From: an uncultured Agathobacter sp.
Lineage (GTDB): Bacteria > Bacillota > Clostridia > Lachnospirales > Lachnospiraceae
DNA length: 64,000 nt
Assembly (NCBI GenBank): GCA_934359755.1
Contig: CAKRLV010000002.1
Span: 62,001-126,000, forward strand
Direction of reading: 5' to 3'
Translations under genes and position numbers: made by a program
The notes under the pieces: model-generated
The model's database searches: none
Told to the model about the DNA's origin: nothing
What the model saw: the letters and a program-made list of their open reading frames with translations, nothing else
Shown here: positions 16,987-25,740 of the stretch, in pieces
How positions within the stretch are numbered: position 1 is the stretch's first letter
How the letters are laid out: the number at the start of each line of letters is the position of its first letter

Positions 16987-17841
16987 TTATCTGTTACTTT
17001 TACTAATAGTTCCAAGTACCCCAACTCTTGCCAACAGCCATTTTATAATATATTTTCCTTTTAAGTCCGTTTGCATAGCTTCCTTAAAAATCTTATAATC
17101 ATTAATACCTATCTTTGATTCAAGACAACCTATCGCATACAGTCTTGCTGCTTTTATCTTAGGATATTTCTTCCAGATACTTTCCTCATAATTACGCATA
17201 ATGGCCTTATTGCCATCAATATACTTCCTTATATCAGAAGTCAGTGAATCATCCTGCAAATATAAATCCACAAGCACATCTTCCATAAGATACATCTTGT
17301 ACTTTCCAGCTACAACAATTGAAAAAGCATAGTCTTCTAATGCTGGCAATGTCTCATCAAACAAATTCTCTTTAAATACAAAAGTCTTTCCAAATAATGT
17401 CTGTGTACTTACACTTGGATATCTAAGCAGATTCTCATAATCAACTACTCCGCTATCCATCTTAGGCCACACTGAACCTTCAGCATAATTGCATCTTCTA
17501 AGCTTACAGAATACTACATCAGCCTTCTGTTCTTTAAGCTTGGCAAGCTGCTTTTCCAACTTGTCCGGGTACCAGTAATCATCACTATCCTGAAAGCTTA
17601 TATATTCACCTTCAGCCGCCCTGATACCAGTATTTCTGGCTTTGGACGCTCCACCATTTTCCTGATATATGTATCTTATTTTAGAACAATTTAATGATTC
17701 GATAATCTCTCTTGTATTATCCTTTGAACCGTCATCAACAATGATTACCTCTATATCATTGTAAGTCTGTTCTAAGACACTGTTTATCGCACGCAATATA
17801 GTTTTTTCTCTATTGTATGTGGGTATTATTATAGATACCAT
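16987..17841 (-). CDS. Family 2 glycosyltransferase
   Basis: The 284-residue protein has the GT-A domain: SIIIPTYNREKTI, VIIVDDGSKDNT, ENGGASKARNTG and the DXD-type FQDSDDYWYP near residue 90. It has no membrane span and is a cytoplasmic sugar transferase for repeat-unit assembly. It is the last gene of the right half of the polysaccharide operon, 17 bases after the polymerase gene, and ends at a strong terminator. Confidence 0.87.
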   Translation of the reverse strand: MVSIIIPTYNREKTILRAINSVLEQTYNDIEVIIVDDGSKDNTREIIESLNCSKIRYIYQENGGASKARNTGIRAAEGEYISFQDSDDYWYPDKLEKQLAKLKEQKADVVFCKLRRCNYAEGSVWPKMDSGVVDYENLLRYPSVSTQTLFGKTFVFKENLFDETLPALEDYAFSIVVAGKYKMYLMEDVLVDLYLQDDSLTSDIRKYIDGNKAIMRNYEESIWKKYPKIKAARLYAIGCLESKIGINDYKIFKEAMQTDLKGKYIIKWLLARVGVLGTISKSNR

Positions 17842-17858
17842 AGTTGTCTCCCATTAAA

Positions 17859-19220
17859 TCACTTAATATATTTTGATTTTTTTATCTGTTTTGTATCGGC
17901 AGTTTTATTATTCTCTATTAGTATTACCTCAAATATAGCCAAAAGCATATATACATATTTCAAAGTCTGAAGAGCGTCCATAAACCATAAATTCATATAA
18001 TAACTAAAAAAACCAAACAAACATGCTAACACTAATCCTTTGTTAATTTTGACATTCTTTAGCATTTTGACAAGGGTATTTATCAAAAGTAAAACATATG
18101 CAATTAACCCTGGATATGCATATCTTATATATTGTGCGACAAAAAAGTTGTCAATTGACATAATCGTATACCCGTCAATGACTGCACTAAAATGCCTTGA
18201 TACACCTCTTCCAATTAATGGATTCAGCCAGTTTTGTTTGAATATTTTCGGCAAGAGCTCTCTGTATGACGAACTTTGGCTTAGTCGCTCTACCTCAGCT
18301 CCAAACTTGACTGCCCATTGTGTTCCAAACACTTCATCAAATATACTCGCAAACTGCCTTAAAACAGTCTGTGAAAATGACGTATTATAAAATCCTAAAA
18401 CAGCAATTACACTGATTAACAAAAAGCAAAACAGAAATATAATCGTCTTCTTTTTATTTTCCCTGTCGCTTAATATTATTATAAAAAGTACTTCTATTAT
18501 AAAGATAGCAAGTGCAGATCTTGAACCTGTAAGGAAAATATTAAGCATTACAAGTATAAACAAAATTTTGTTCTGTAACAAATTAAGTGCCTTTTTCTCT
18601 AAATCCACACATATAAGTGGAAATGATGAAATAAGAACAAGTCCATAAGCAAGTGCATGATTACATGGTCCCATTATTCTATATGAACCAGACCTTATCT
18701 GAATATTTATCTTGCCTGGTAATGTCTCAAGATACTGAAATAACGAGAATTGAATTACATATTCTACTATTCCCTGCAAACACATAATAAAAAGCAACAC
18801 TTTGATTATCTGTAATGTTCTTTTTATTCCGAGCACATCCTTGATTATATATACGAGAATATACATACATATAAATTCTATTGCTGACTGCATGAATGTA
18901 TTTATATCTACTCTAAGAACCATCGTATACATCGTAACACACATAAACACAATTATGTATGGCAAATATATACTATGTCTTATTATGTCAAAGAATCTGT
19001 TCTTTATATCATTAAAAGATATAATGTAAAAAAACATTATAAGCATCATTAATCTCTGCGCAGTAAGATCAAAGCCTGCAACGCTCAACCCAAAATACTG
19101 CGGTACAATATAGTATACGACAAGAAAAATGACACTTAATACATATAAGCCCTTATTCTCATATGAATTCTTAATATATGAACTTTTTCTTTTTGCTGTA
19201 TAAGTTCTAACTTGTTCCAC
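17859..19220 (-). CDS. Wzy-type O-antigen/exopolysaccharide polymerase
   Basis: The 453-residue membrane protein has about 11-12 spans and a large outside loop near residues 270-340 that includes a RELLPKIFKQNWLNPLIGRGVSRHF-like segment; this matches the O-antigen ligase/polymerase (Wzy_C) family. It would join flipped repeat units into the polymer outside the cell. Its start overlaps the stop of the preceding GT2 gene by one base. Polymerase rather than ligase is inferred from the neighbouring Wzx and Wzz/Wzc functions and the Gram-positive setting. Confidence 0.8.
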   Translation of the reverse strand: MEQVRTYTAKRKSSYIKNSYENKGLYVLSVIFLVVYYIVPQYFGLSVAGFDLTAQRLMMLIMFFYIISFNDIKNRFFDIIRHSIYLPYIIVFMCVTMYTMVLRVDINTFMQSAIEFICMYILVYIIKDVLGIKRTLQIIKVLLFIMCLQGIVEYVIQFSLFQYLETLPGKINIQIRSGSYRIMGPCNHALAYGLVLISSFPLICVDLEKKALNLLQNKILFILVMLNIFLTGSRSALAIFIIEVLFIIILSDRENKKKTIIFLFCFLLISVIAVLGFYNTSFSQTVLRQFASIFDEVFGTQWAVKFGAEVERLSQSSSYRELLPKIFKQNWLNPLIGRGVSRHFSAVIDGYTIMSIDNFFVAQYIRYAYPGLIAYVLLLINTLVKMLKNVKINKGLVLACLFGFFSYYMNLWFMDALQTLKYVYMLLAIFEVILIENNKTADTKQIKKSKYIK

Positions 19221-20149
19221 TACTTTCCTCTTACTGCCATTAAAAATTCTACTGGAATAGATTTCTTGCTATGATAATTATTAATGTACCCAAATATCAA
19301 TGGTATTGTGTTAAATATTTTTCTTTTCTCTAACAAATCAATCCTAAGTGCTACAGACTTAATATTCTTGTTAAGGAGCTTTATTATCTCTGTGTTTAAG
19401 TCTTTATCTTTAGCACAATCTAATGTCCTCTCATGACTTATTTTAAGCTTCTTTAAGAAATCAACTCGCTTACCAATCTCATGCATCTTTTTCTTTGATG
19501 CATTATTTGAATGCAGCCTTCTTAGCATTGTTTTCCTGTGATAGATATACATTCCATCAAAGCACATTGCCATCTTCCACAAATACTCATCATGCGCCCA
19601 TCCGCTAAACCAATACTGTTTCGTCAGACCTAGAATTTCTCTCCTGATTGCCATCGTACACCCCTCGCTACCAATAAAAATGTTGTGGGAAGAAAAACCT
19701 ACGTGCTGTAATTCATCATTATATTTCATGGTCTTCATTGCCTGAGCTGATATTTTCGGCGCATCTTGTGTACAATAATATGGTTCGAAATCAGAACCAA
19801 GAACCATAACCTTTGGATTCTTTTCAAGAACATCCACCATCTTCTCCACCTTGTCCTCAAGCCATATATCATCCTGGTCGGACAGGAAAATATAATTTCC
19901 CGACGTCTCATTCATAGCTTTAAAAAAATTATCAGCATAACCAAGATTTTTTTTATTTACAGTCACTTTCCAATTATCAAGTTTATACTTTTCTATATAA
20001 TTTCTTATTATAGAAACTGTATCGTCAGATGACTGGTCGTCACAGATTACTACTTCATCCACCTTTAAACTCTGATTTCTAATTGAATCCAGCTGCTCTA
20101 CAATGTATTTATGTCCATTGTATGTCGCCATAGCTACAGATATACGCAT
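19220..20149 (-). CDS. Family 2 glycosyltransferase (rhamnosyltransferase-like)
   Basis: The 309-residue protein begins ISVAMATYNGHKYIVEQLDSI, then VVICDDQSSDDTV and the acidic DXD-like FLSDQDDIWLEDKVEKM, a combination typical of RfbF/RgpB-like rhamnosyl- or galactosyltransferases. The C-terminal third is basic and may touch the membrane. It lies between two other GT genes and is coupled to the polymerase gene. Confidence 0.85.
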   Translation of the reverse strand: MRISVAMATYNGHKYIVEQLDSIRNQSLKVDEVVICDDQSSDDTVSIIRNYIEKYKLDNWKVTVNKKNLGYADNFFKAMNETSGNYIFLSDQDDIWLEDKVEKMVDVLEKNPKVMVLGSDFEPYYCTQDAPKISAQAMKTMKYNDELQHVGFSSHNIFIGSEGCTMAIRREILGLTKQYWFSGWAHDEYLWKMAMCFDGMYIYHRKTMLRRLHSNNASKKKMHEIGKRVDFLKKLKISHERTLDCAKDKDLNTEIIKLLNKNIKSVALRIDLLEKRKIFNTIPLIFGYINNYHSKKSIPVEFLMAVRGK

Positions 20150-20176
20150 TCTGGTAAGCCCTTTCTATTAGTTGCA

Positions 20177-21157
20177 TTAATGTTTCTTGTTCATAACAAA
20201 CACAAAGGCACTGCTGATAAATGGCTTTGAAATTCTAATATACAAATTCTTCATCCCGCCCTTAAGGTATTTGTTCTTCTTGTAATTTGGAAAATATCTT
20301 CTGATATAATCCCAGGTTCTGTCAACATCTGCTTTTCTGATATCTTTCTCTGATATTTTGGCAATGCGTTCCATGGAACTGCATAGCAATATCTTCACCC
20401 AGAAATATTCGAGTTCACTTCTATATTTATCAAAAAAGCCTTTTGAATTATAAAAATCAAGAGCATCTTCCATAACCATAAAAATGTCAGCCACCTTGCT
20501 GCTCCTGCTTCCTGTCATCGTCGAATTACTCCGCAGATAATGCTTTACAAATGCTTTGTCCACAAATTCCATTTTCCTGATATATGGGATTACCTTTAAG
20601 TAAAATGATGTATCCTCGTATATAAGCCCCTCTGGAAATTTAATCGAATTATCTTTAAGTATCGAAGATCTATATATTTTGTTCCATGGTGACACAAGCG
20701 GATTTAAAAAAAGTTCTTTAAACCCTTCACGCTTTCTCACATCCCCATATTTATCTAACTCCACTTCTTTTCCATCCTGGGCCATCAGAAATCTGTAATC
20801 GCACTCAACAAAATCTGCATCACTCTTATGTGCCACTTCATACATAGTCTCATACATATCAGCTTCTATCGAATCATCCGCATCTACAAAGCCTATATAC
20901 TTCCCACTTGCAGCTTCTATTCCAAGATTTCTTGCTGCTCCCTGTCCACCATTTTCTTTATCAATGACCAGTATCATATCATTATATAGCTGCTTGTACC
21001 TCTTAATAATAGCCGCTGAATCATCTGTTGACCCATCATTTATCAATATAATCTCTATATCTTTAAGAGTCTGGTTCACTACAGAATCCAAACAGTCATC
21101 CAGATATTTTTCCATATTGTAAATAGGAATAATGATACTTAATTTCTTCTCTGACAT
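20177..21157 (-). CDS. Family 2 glycosyltransferase
   Basis: In this 326-residue protein the GT-A motifs are clear: SIIIPIYNMEKYLDDCLDSV, IILINDGSTDDS, ENGGQGAARNLGIEAASG and VDADDSIEADMYE. The C-terminal part contains a Lys-rich YFPNYKKNKYLKGGM segment and ends near a membrane-associating stretch, as in WcaA/EpsJ-like enzymes. It should add a sugar to the lipid-linked intermediate made by the PssDE-like pair encoded just upstream. Confidence 0.87.
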   Translation of the reverse strand: MSEKKLSIIIPIYNMEKYLDDCLDSVVNQTLKDIEIILINDGSTDDSAAIIKRYKQLYNDMILVIDKENGGQGAARNLGIEAASGKYIGFVDADDSIEADMYETMYEVAHKSDADFVECDYRFLMAQDGKEVELDKYGDVRKREGFKELFLNPLVSPWNKIYRSSILKDNSIKFPEGLIYEDTSFYLKVIPYIRKMEFVDKAFVKHYLRSNSTMTGSRSSKVADIFMVMEDALDFYNSKGFFDKYRSELEYFWVKILLCSSMERIAKISEKDIRKADVDRTWDYIRRYFPNYKKNKYLKGGMKNLYIRISKPFISSAFVFVMNKKH

Positions 21158-21179
21158 AATCTTTTCCTTTATTGTTTAA

Positions 21180-21662
21180 CTACGCCTTACCACACAAGAA
21201 TGCTTCAATATCCTCAATTATAGTCATAGTATTTGACTTATACTCTCTAAATTCCATTGAATCGATTCCATTTATGCAATCAGCTAATTTCTCAATATCA
21301 TAACAGGAGCATATTATATCCATCTCTTCAAATTGCTTCAATAGTTGAAGCTGGTGGTCATCCACATGCTCGCCATACTTTGCAAGTCTTGGAACGGCTA
21401 TAACTTTTTTGCCCTTTTTTACTGCACCAATAATAGCCCCTGTTCCTCCATGTGTGATTACTATAGTGCTCTCACCCATCTTCTCTGCGAATTCATCCCT
21501 ATTCAAAAAATCCTTATACTCGTAATTCTTAGGTGCATAATCACTATAACCACTTTGTGCAAATACTTTATCTTTTATTGTGCCATCAGCCACAAGCTCA
21601 TCTATCTTCTGCAAAAGCCTGTTAAACTGAAATTTCTGCGACCCTGTCGTAATAAAAATCAT
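21180..21662 (-). CDS. Alg13/PssE-like glycosyltransferase subunit (GT28 C-terminal type)
   Basis: This 160-residue protein has a single GT-B half with IFITTGSQKFQFNRLL at the start and STIVITHGGTGAIIGAVKKGKKVIAVPR, the UDP-sugar binding segment of the GT28 C-terminal domain. It works with the membrane-bound Alg14/PssD-like partner encoded directly before it (1-base overlap). Such pairs add the second sugar (glucose, glucuronate or galactose) to the undecaprenyl-linked first sugar. Confidence 0.88.
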   Translation of the reverse strand: MIFITTGSQKFQFNRLLQKIDELVADGTIKDKVFAQSGYSDYAPKNYEYKDFLNRDEFAEKMGESTIVITHGGTGAIIGAVKKGKKVIAVPRLAKYGEHVDDHQLQLLKQFEEMDIICSCYDIEKLADCINGIDSMEFREYKSNTMTIIEDIEAFLCGKA

Positions 21663-22114
21663 TAATATATACCACCTTTATATACTGCGTCTGGAAATAT
21701 CTCAAGCATACTTTCCCATTGTACATAGAATCTATCCGCATACTTATAAAGTAATTTTCCACTTAATGTAGCTGAAGTTACTTTTGCAAATGATTCAAGA
21801 TAAATCAGCTTACAGCCCTTTTTCTTTCCCAAAATGCAAAGAGGTATCATCGCAAGCACTCCTGTGCAGATTATCGCATCTGGTTTCTCTTTTCTTAATA
21901 TTCGCAGCGCACGTATAGAATTAACTATCATCTTCGGAATAAACAATAATTCTTTTCTATTTACCTGAACCATATAATATGTCCTGATATCTGATTTGGC
22001 ATTATACGAGGTCTTCTCAGTTACCACACAGCTATCATGACGCTCCATTAATGGTTTAAGCATCATCAGCTGCTCATAATGACCACCTGATGATGCAGCG
22101 AAAACTAATTTCAT
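21662..22114 (-). CDS. Alg14/PssD-like glycosyltransferase membrane subunit
   Basis: The 150-residue protein starts KLVFAASSGGHYEQLMML, the hallmark of Alg14-family proteins, with a membrane-associating segment near 90-115 (ALRILRKEKPDAIICTGVLAMIPLCIL). It recruits the Alg13/PssE-like catalytic half encoded next. The TAATG overlap with the BY-kinase stop indicates coupling. Confidence 0.88.
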   Translation of the reverse strand: MKLVFAASSGGHYEQLMMLKPLMERHDSCVVTEKTSYNAKSDIRTYYMVQVNRKELLFIPKMIVNSIRALRILRKEKPDAIICTGVLAMIPLCILGKKKGCKLIYLESFAKVTSATLSGKLLYKYADRFYVQWESMLEIFPDAVYKGGIY

Positions 22115-23511
22115 TATTTGTTCTCTCCATCTTCACCATATTTGTACTCATATCCATATTTGCCATATGCATAGTCTGCTGATTTCATATTCACAGCATT
22201 AAAAATAAAACCACTGATATTTGCATCCACATTCTCTAATACACTGACAGTCTCTTTTTCTTTTGAATTCTTAGTAATATTTGCTCGGATAACAAGTACA
22301 TATCCTATCACTTTATCAACAATACTGAGTGCATCTGAAACAACACCAACTGGTGGAAGATCTATAATAACAAAATCAAAATCTTCTTTAGCCGATTCTA
22401 TAAGCTCATCCATCTTCTTTCCAGCAAGAAGCTCTGCTGGATTTGGCGGAATCCTGCCCGCTGGCAAAAAGATAAGTCCATCATCTAATTCAATACAATT
22501 CGGCTTCTTCTCAAGATCTGCAAGGTACTCACTAAGACCATGTGTCTTCTTAATACCTAATAATTTGTTTACTGATGAATTACGCATATCTGCATCAATA
22601 AGAAGAACCTTCTTGCCTAGCTGCACAAGTGATTTAGCAACGTTTACGCTATTTAAAGTCTTTCCCTCGTTCTGTTCTGAACTTGTAAATCCATAAACAG
22701 GACATTTCTCTCCCTTTGCTGTAAAAAGAAGATTTGAACGGATTCTGTTGTAAGATTCTTTGAGTGCAAATGCACTTTCCTTGTCAAGAATCTTCTTGAC
22801 TTCTTTTCCCTCTTCTGCTTCTAAAAGTGGCACATCTCCTAATATAGGTATATTGTAAGTATCTCTGATCTCATATTTTCTTCTGATAGTAGTATCTAGC
22901 AAGCCTAAGAAAAGTGATACAACTGCTACTATTCCAAATCCACCAACAAATCCTAATATTCCAAATTTAACAACACTTGTTGATGAATATGGTGTAGTAG
23001 GAAGTGTCGCATAATCAATAACCTCAATTCCTCCTGATTTAACAATTCCTGATATATGTTCTGGTGCGATATCAGCTATAGCATTTGCAATATCCATCGC
23101 CACCTGCGGATCTGTGTTATTTACATATACATTAAAAATCGCAGTATCTTCAACCATCTGATAACTGATCATCCCAGCTAATGCTGACGGACTATACGAA
23201 ATACCGAGATCATCTATTACAGCCTTCATTACAGTATCGCTTTTTAAGACGATAAGATAACTCTGAACAAGTGCTTTGGCTGTAGAAAAATCTGCTCCTG
23301 AAATATTAACTGATGTATCATTTGCATAATCAGGATTGCTGTACACATAATATGAAGTGGTAGCTGTATATGTCCTGACATTGGTAAAAAACGCATAAGC
23401 ACCACCAAAAGCACCACATATAGCTCCAACAACCAGCATAAGTGCTATTCTCTTTTTAATAATGTAAAATATTTTCTCTAAATGAAAATTACTAAGTATT
23501 GTCTCTATCAT
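22114..23511 (-). CDS. Fused polysaccharide co-polymerase and BY-type tyrosine kinase (CpsC-CpsD/Wzc type)
   Basis: The protein has about 465 residues from the chosen ATG; two in-frame ATGs upstream overlap the previous gene, and the GGGAGG site lies 14 bases ahead, so the start is uncertain. The N-terminal Wzz domain is framed by two membrane spans (about 25-45 and 190-215). The kinase domain has Walker A QNEGKTLNSVN, Walker A-prime LLIDADMR and Walker B FVIIDLPPVG. The tail is Tyr-rich (ADYAYGKYGYEYKYGEDG), the autophosphorylation cluster. It sets chain length together with Wzy. In most Gram-positives the two domains are separate proteins; here they are one, as in Wzc. Confidence 0.88.
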   Translation of the reverse strand: MIETILSNFHLEKIFYIIKKRIALMLVVGAICGAFGGAYAFFTNVRTYTATTSYYVYSNPDYANDTSVNISGADFSTAKALVQSYLIVLKSDTVMKAVIDDLGISYSPSALAGMISYQMVEDTAIFNVYVNNTDPQVAMDIANAIADIAPEHISGIVKSGGIEVIDYATLPTTPYSSTSVVKFGILGFVGGFGIVAVVSLFLGLLDTTIRRKYEIRDTYNIPILGDVPLLEAEEGKEVKKILDKESAFALKESYNRIRSNLLFTAKGEKCPVYGFTSSEQNEGKTLNSVNVAKSLVQLGKKVLLIDADMRNSSVNKLLGIKKTHGLSEYLADLEKKPNCIELDDGLIFLPAGRIPPNPAELLAGKKMDELIESAKEDFDFVIIDLPPVGVVSDALSIVDKVIGYVLVIRANITKNSKEKETVSVLENVDANISGFIFNAVNMKSADYAYGKYGYEYKYGEDGENK

Positions 23512-23536
23512 CGTTGTCTTTTGAACCTCCCGCATT

Positions 23537-25522
23537 CTATTTCGATGCATTTTCAATGAATTCTTCTGTGTAACGCTTTATATAATCTTTTCTGTTGGTA
23601 AGAAACTCTTTTATATTGTCAGTCTCTAACTTGTAAGAATCACTATCATAGGTTCCTATAAAACGATTCCATGTAGCAACAACAAGCTTTCCATATGACG
23701 TTGTATAATCTGATATAACCTTATCAATATTCTTCTCTGAAAAGTATTCATCACACATTTTGTCCATTGTATCTTTAAAGAGCTTCTGGAATTCAGAATT
23801 CTTAATCAGCTTACTAAGGAATTTATTCCCATCAAATACAGGCCTCAAATACGTATCCAGGCTATATGTAGATGCAGATGACCCACCAAGCGTATTTGTC
23901 TGGTTACCGATTGCCCACTTCCATAAGCCATCATCAGAATCCTTCCACATGTATTCAACAATCTCATCGCTGTAATTACCAAGAAAAACTGAACCACATA
24001 TAAAGTTTGCATAACTTTCCACATCCATCATATTGCAGACTTTTTTATAGTTGCTGTCAGACTTCATATCATTTTCGAGCACAAATTCTTTTAACTCATC
24101 GAACTCTCCCTGCCTGTTCTCATCGTCAGTGATTCCAGCAACTGCAGTGAGTATTTTATCACTTTCTTTATCAACCACACCCGATACATACTCGCTGTCG
24201 AAAGGTTCAATAAGCTGATATTCTCCCCAGAATTCTCCATCAATAAATACAACATACATATTCGATGGAATAGAGATATTAGTATCCTTTAAAAAGGCAT
24301 TAGCTATTCCCTGCCTTGATTTCATCGCATAATCATATCCACAACTGCTTAAAACATATGACTCTTCATCTGTGCTAAGCATAAGACTTTTCTGAGCGAG
24401 ATCTGTAGATTCATCCTTATAAATCTTTAATTTATAATCTGTATTCTTTATATTATAATGATCACTTCCAAAGAACTGGACCTTTGCATCGGTATGCCAG
24501 CCTTTTAGATAATTGGCATAAACTTCATCATCCTTATCCCTTGCAATCATATCCTCATATGTTCTTCCAAGAACATACAATCCATCATAATAATCAAACA
24601 GCTTATCTGGATCTGTTACAATCGAAATAATCGGAATGTTCTCATATGCATTCTTCTCACCAATCTTTATTCCATATGTCGCTGATGCAATCTCACTTGA
24701 TTTTCCATCTGTATCTACCGCAACGGCTCTAAGCACTGTACACTTATCTATCACACCTGAAGGCTGGTAATCATTACTTGTAGAGACCTTCGACTTGCCT
24801 GCCCATTTGTTCTCTTCACTCGTCCGATCTTCTATGGTCAAAGGCTTTGAGTATAATTCTGATTCAGTCGTAGGAATTGTACCATCAGTTGTGTAATAAA
24901 TCTTCTGGTTATCTTTTGCAGATATAGTTACTGTTATCTTGTCGGAATAAAAACCACTTGGAACACTAAACTGTGGTATGTCTGTATCAATAACTTTCGC
25001 ATCAGCATTTGACTCTGCCTTTGTAGGCTGCATAAGTGCAAATGATTCCACACCATCTTCTGTCCTTGCGTATGACTGCTCTTTGCCGCTCAAATCAGCC
25101 AGACACGAATCTAATTTATCCCCGCGTCTTGCATACAGTTCAACTATATTGCTCTTATCTAAACTAAGATATGCTACATCTATAACCTTGTATTTTCCAC
25201 TCTTAATAGACGTATTCTTCCCAATCTTAATCTCATTATCATTTACTTTAAGGATATATCCTGACAAATCAATCTCTGACTTTCCAAGATTATACAGTTC
25301 AACCCATCCATCTGCGCAGATTTCGTTGATACAGATATCTGACACATGCTTAGCATTCTTATAAATGTCGCCTGTGTCATTAGCAACATTTTTGCTACTC
25401 TGCTCTATCTGATTTTTCTGTGAATTGTTCTGTATCATCTGTATCACAAACAAGAAACCAATCAGACAAACTACAGCCACCGCTGCAATAATTATTGATA
25501 ATTTTTCTTTCTTCTCTTTCAA
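23537..25522 (-). CDS. Membrane-anchored CotH-like protein with lamin-tail domain
   Basis: The 661-residue protein has an N-terminal anchor (residues 9-28), a lamin-tail domain (about 62-150; GWVELYNLGKSEIDLSGY), a chitobiase/Fn3-like domain (about 165-270; YYTTDGTIPT), then a CotH-type kinase domain (about 290-640; GEFWGEYQLIEPFDSEYV). CotH phosphorylates spore-coat proteins. In this copy the segment where the family has a metal-binding D-x-D reads KWAIGNQTNTLGG, so activity is doubtful. It overlaps or abuts the BY-kinase gene and is the first gene of the polysaccharide operon, which suggests an envelope or matrix role rather than a spore-coat role. Confidence 0.75.
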   Translation of the reverse strand: MKEKKEKLSIIIAAVAVVCLIGFLFVIQMIQNNSQKNQIEQSSKNVANDTGDIYKNAKHVSDICINEICADGWVELYNLGKSEIDLSGYILKVNDNEIKIGKNTSIKSGKYKVIDVAYLSLDKSNIVELYARRGDKLDSCLADLSGKEQSYARTEDGVESFALMQPTKAESNADAKVIDTDIPQFSVPSGFYSDKITVTISAKDNQKIYYTTDGTIPTTESELYSKPLTIEDRTSEENKWAGKSKVSTSNDYQPSGVIDKCTVLRAVAVDTDGKSSEIASATYGIKIGEKNAYENIPIISIVTDPDKLFDYYDGLYVLGRTYEDMIARDKDDEVYANYLKGWHTDAKVQFFGSDHYNIKNTDYKLKIYKDESTDLAQKSLMLSTDEESYVLSSCGYDYAMKSRQGIANAFLKDTNISIPSNMYVVFIDGEFWGEYQLIEPFDSEYVSGVVDKESDKILTAVAGITDDENRQGEFDELKEFVLENDMKSDSNYKKVCNMMDVESYANFICGSVFLGNYSDEIVEYMWKDSDDGLWKWAIGNQTNTLGGSSASTYSLDTYLRPVFDGNKFLSKLIKNSEFQKLFKDTMDKMCDEYFSEKNIDKVISDYTTSYGKLVVATWNRFIGTYDSDSYKLETDNIKEFLTNRKDYIKRYTEEFIENASK

Positions 25523-25740
25523 GTCTTATCACCTTATATGCGCACAAAGGGGGCTTTAATGTAACTCTACATCAAAACCTCCCCATAACACAACCCTCAT
25601 TTTGCTTAAAATCTCTTATTAAGTATATAGATAAAAATGCATAAATTCAAGTTTTTATATTATTTCTAACAATATTGAAACATATTAGGTAACTGTTCAG
25701 ACGCAAAACTGACGCAAAATTGATGCTTCTACACATTCTG
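25523..25740. promoter_or_regulatory. Upstream region of the polysaccharide operon
   Basis: This 218-base gap must hold the main promoter of the operon. On the minus strand a GGGG...CCCC hairpin-forming stretch lies at about 25552-25590 in the untranslated leader. At 25687-25703 is TTAGGTAACTGTTCAGACG-like sequence shared with 4534-4551, followed by a doubled GACGCAAAA. I see no known riboswitch. Confidence 0.4.
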
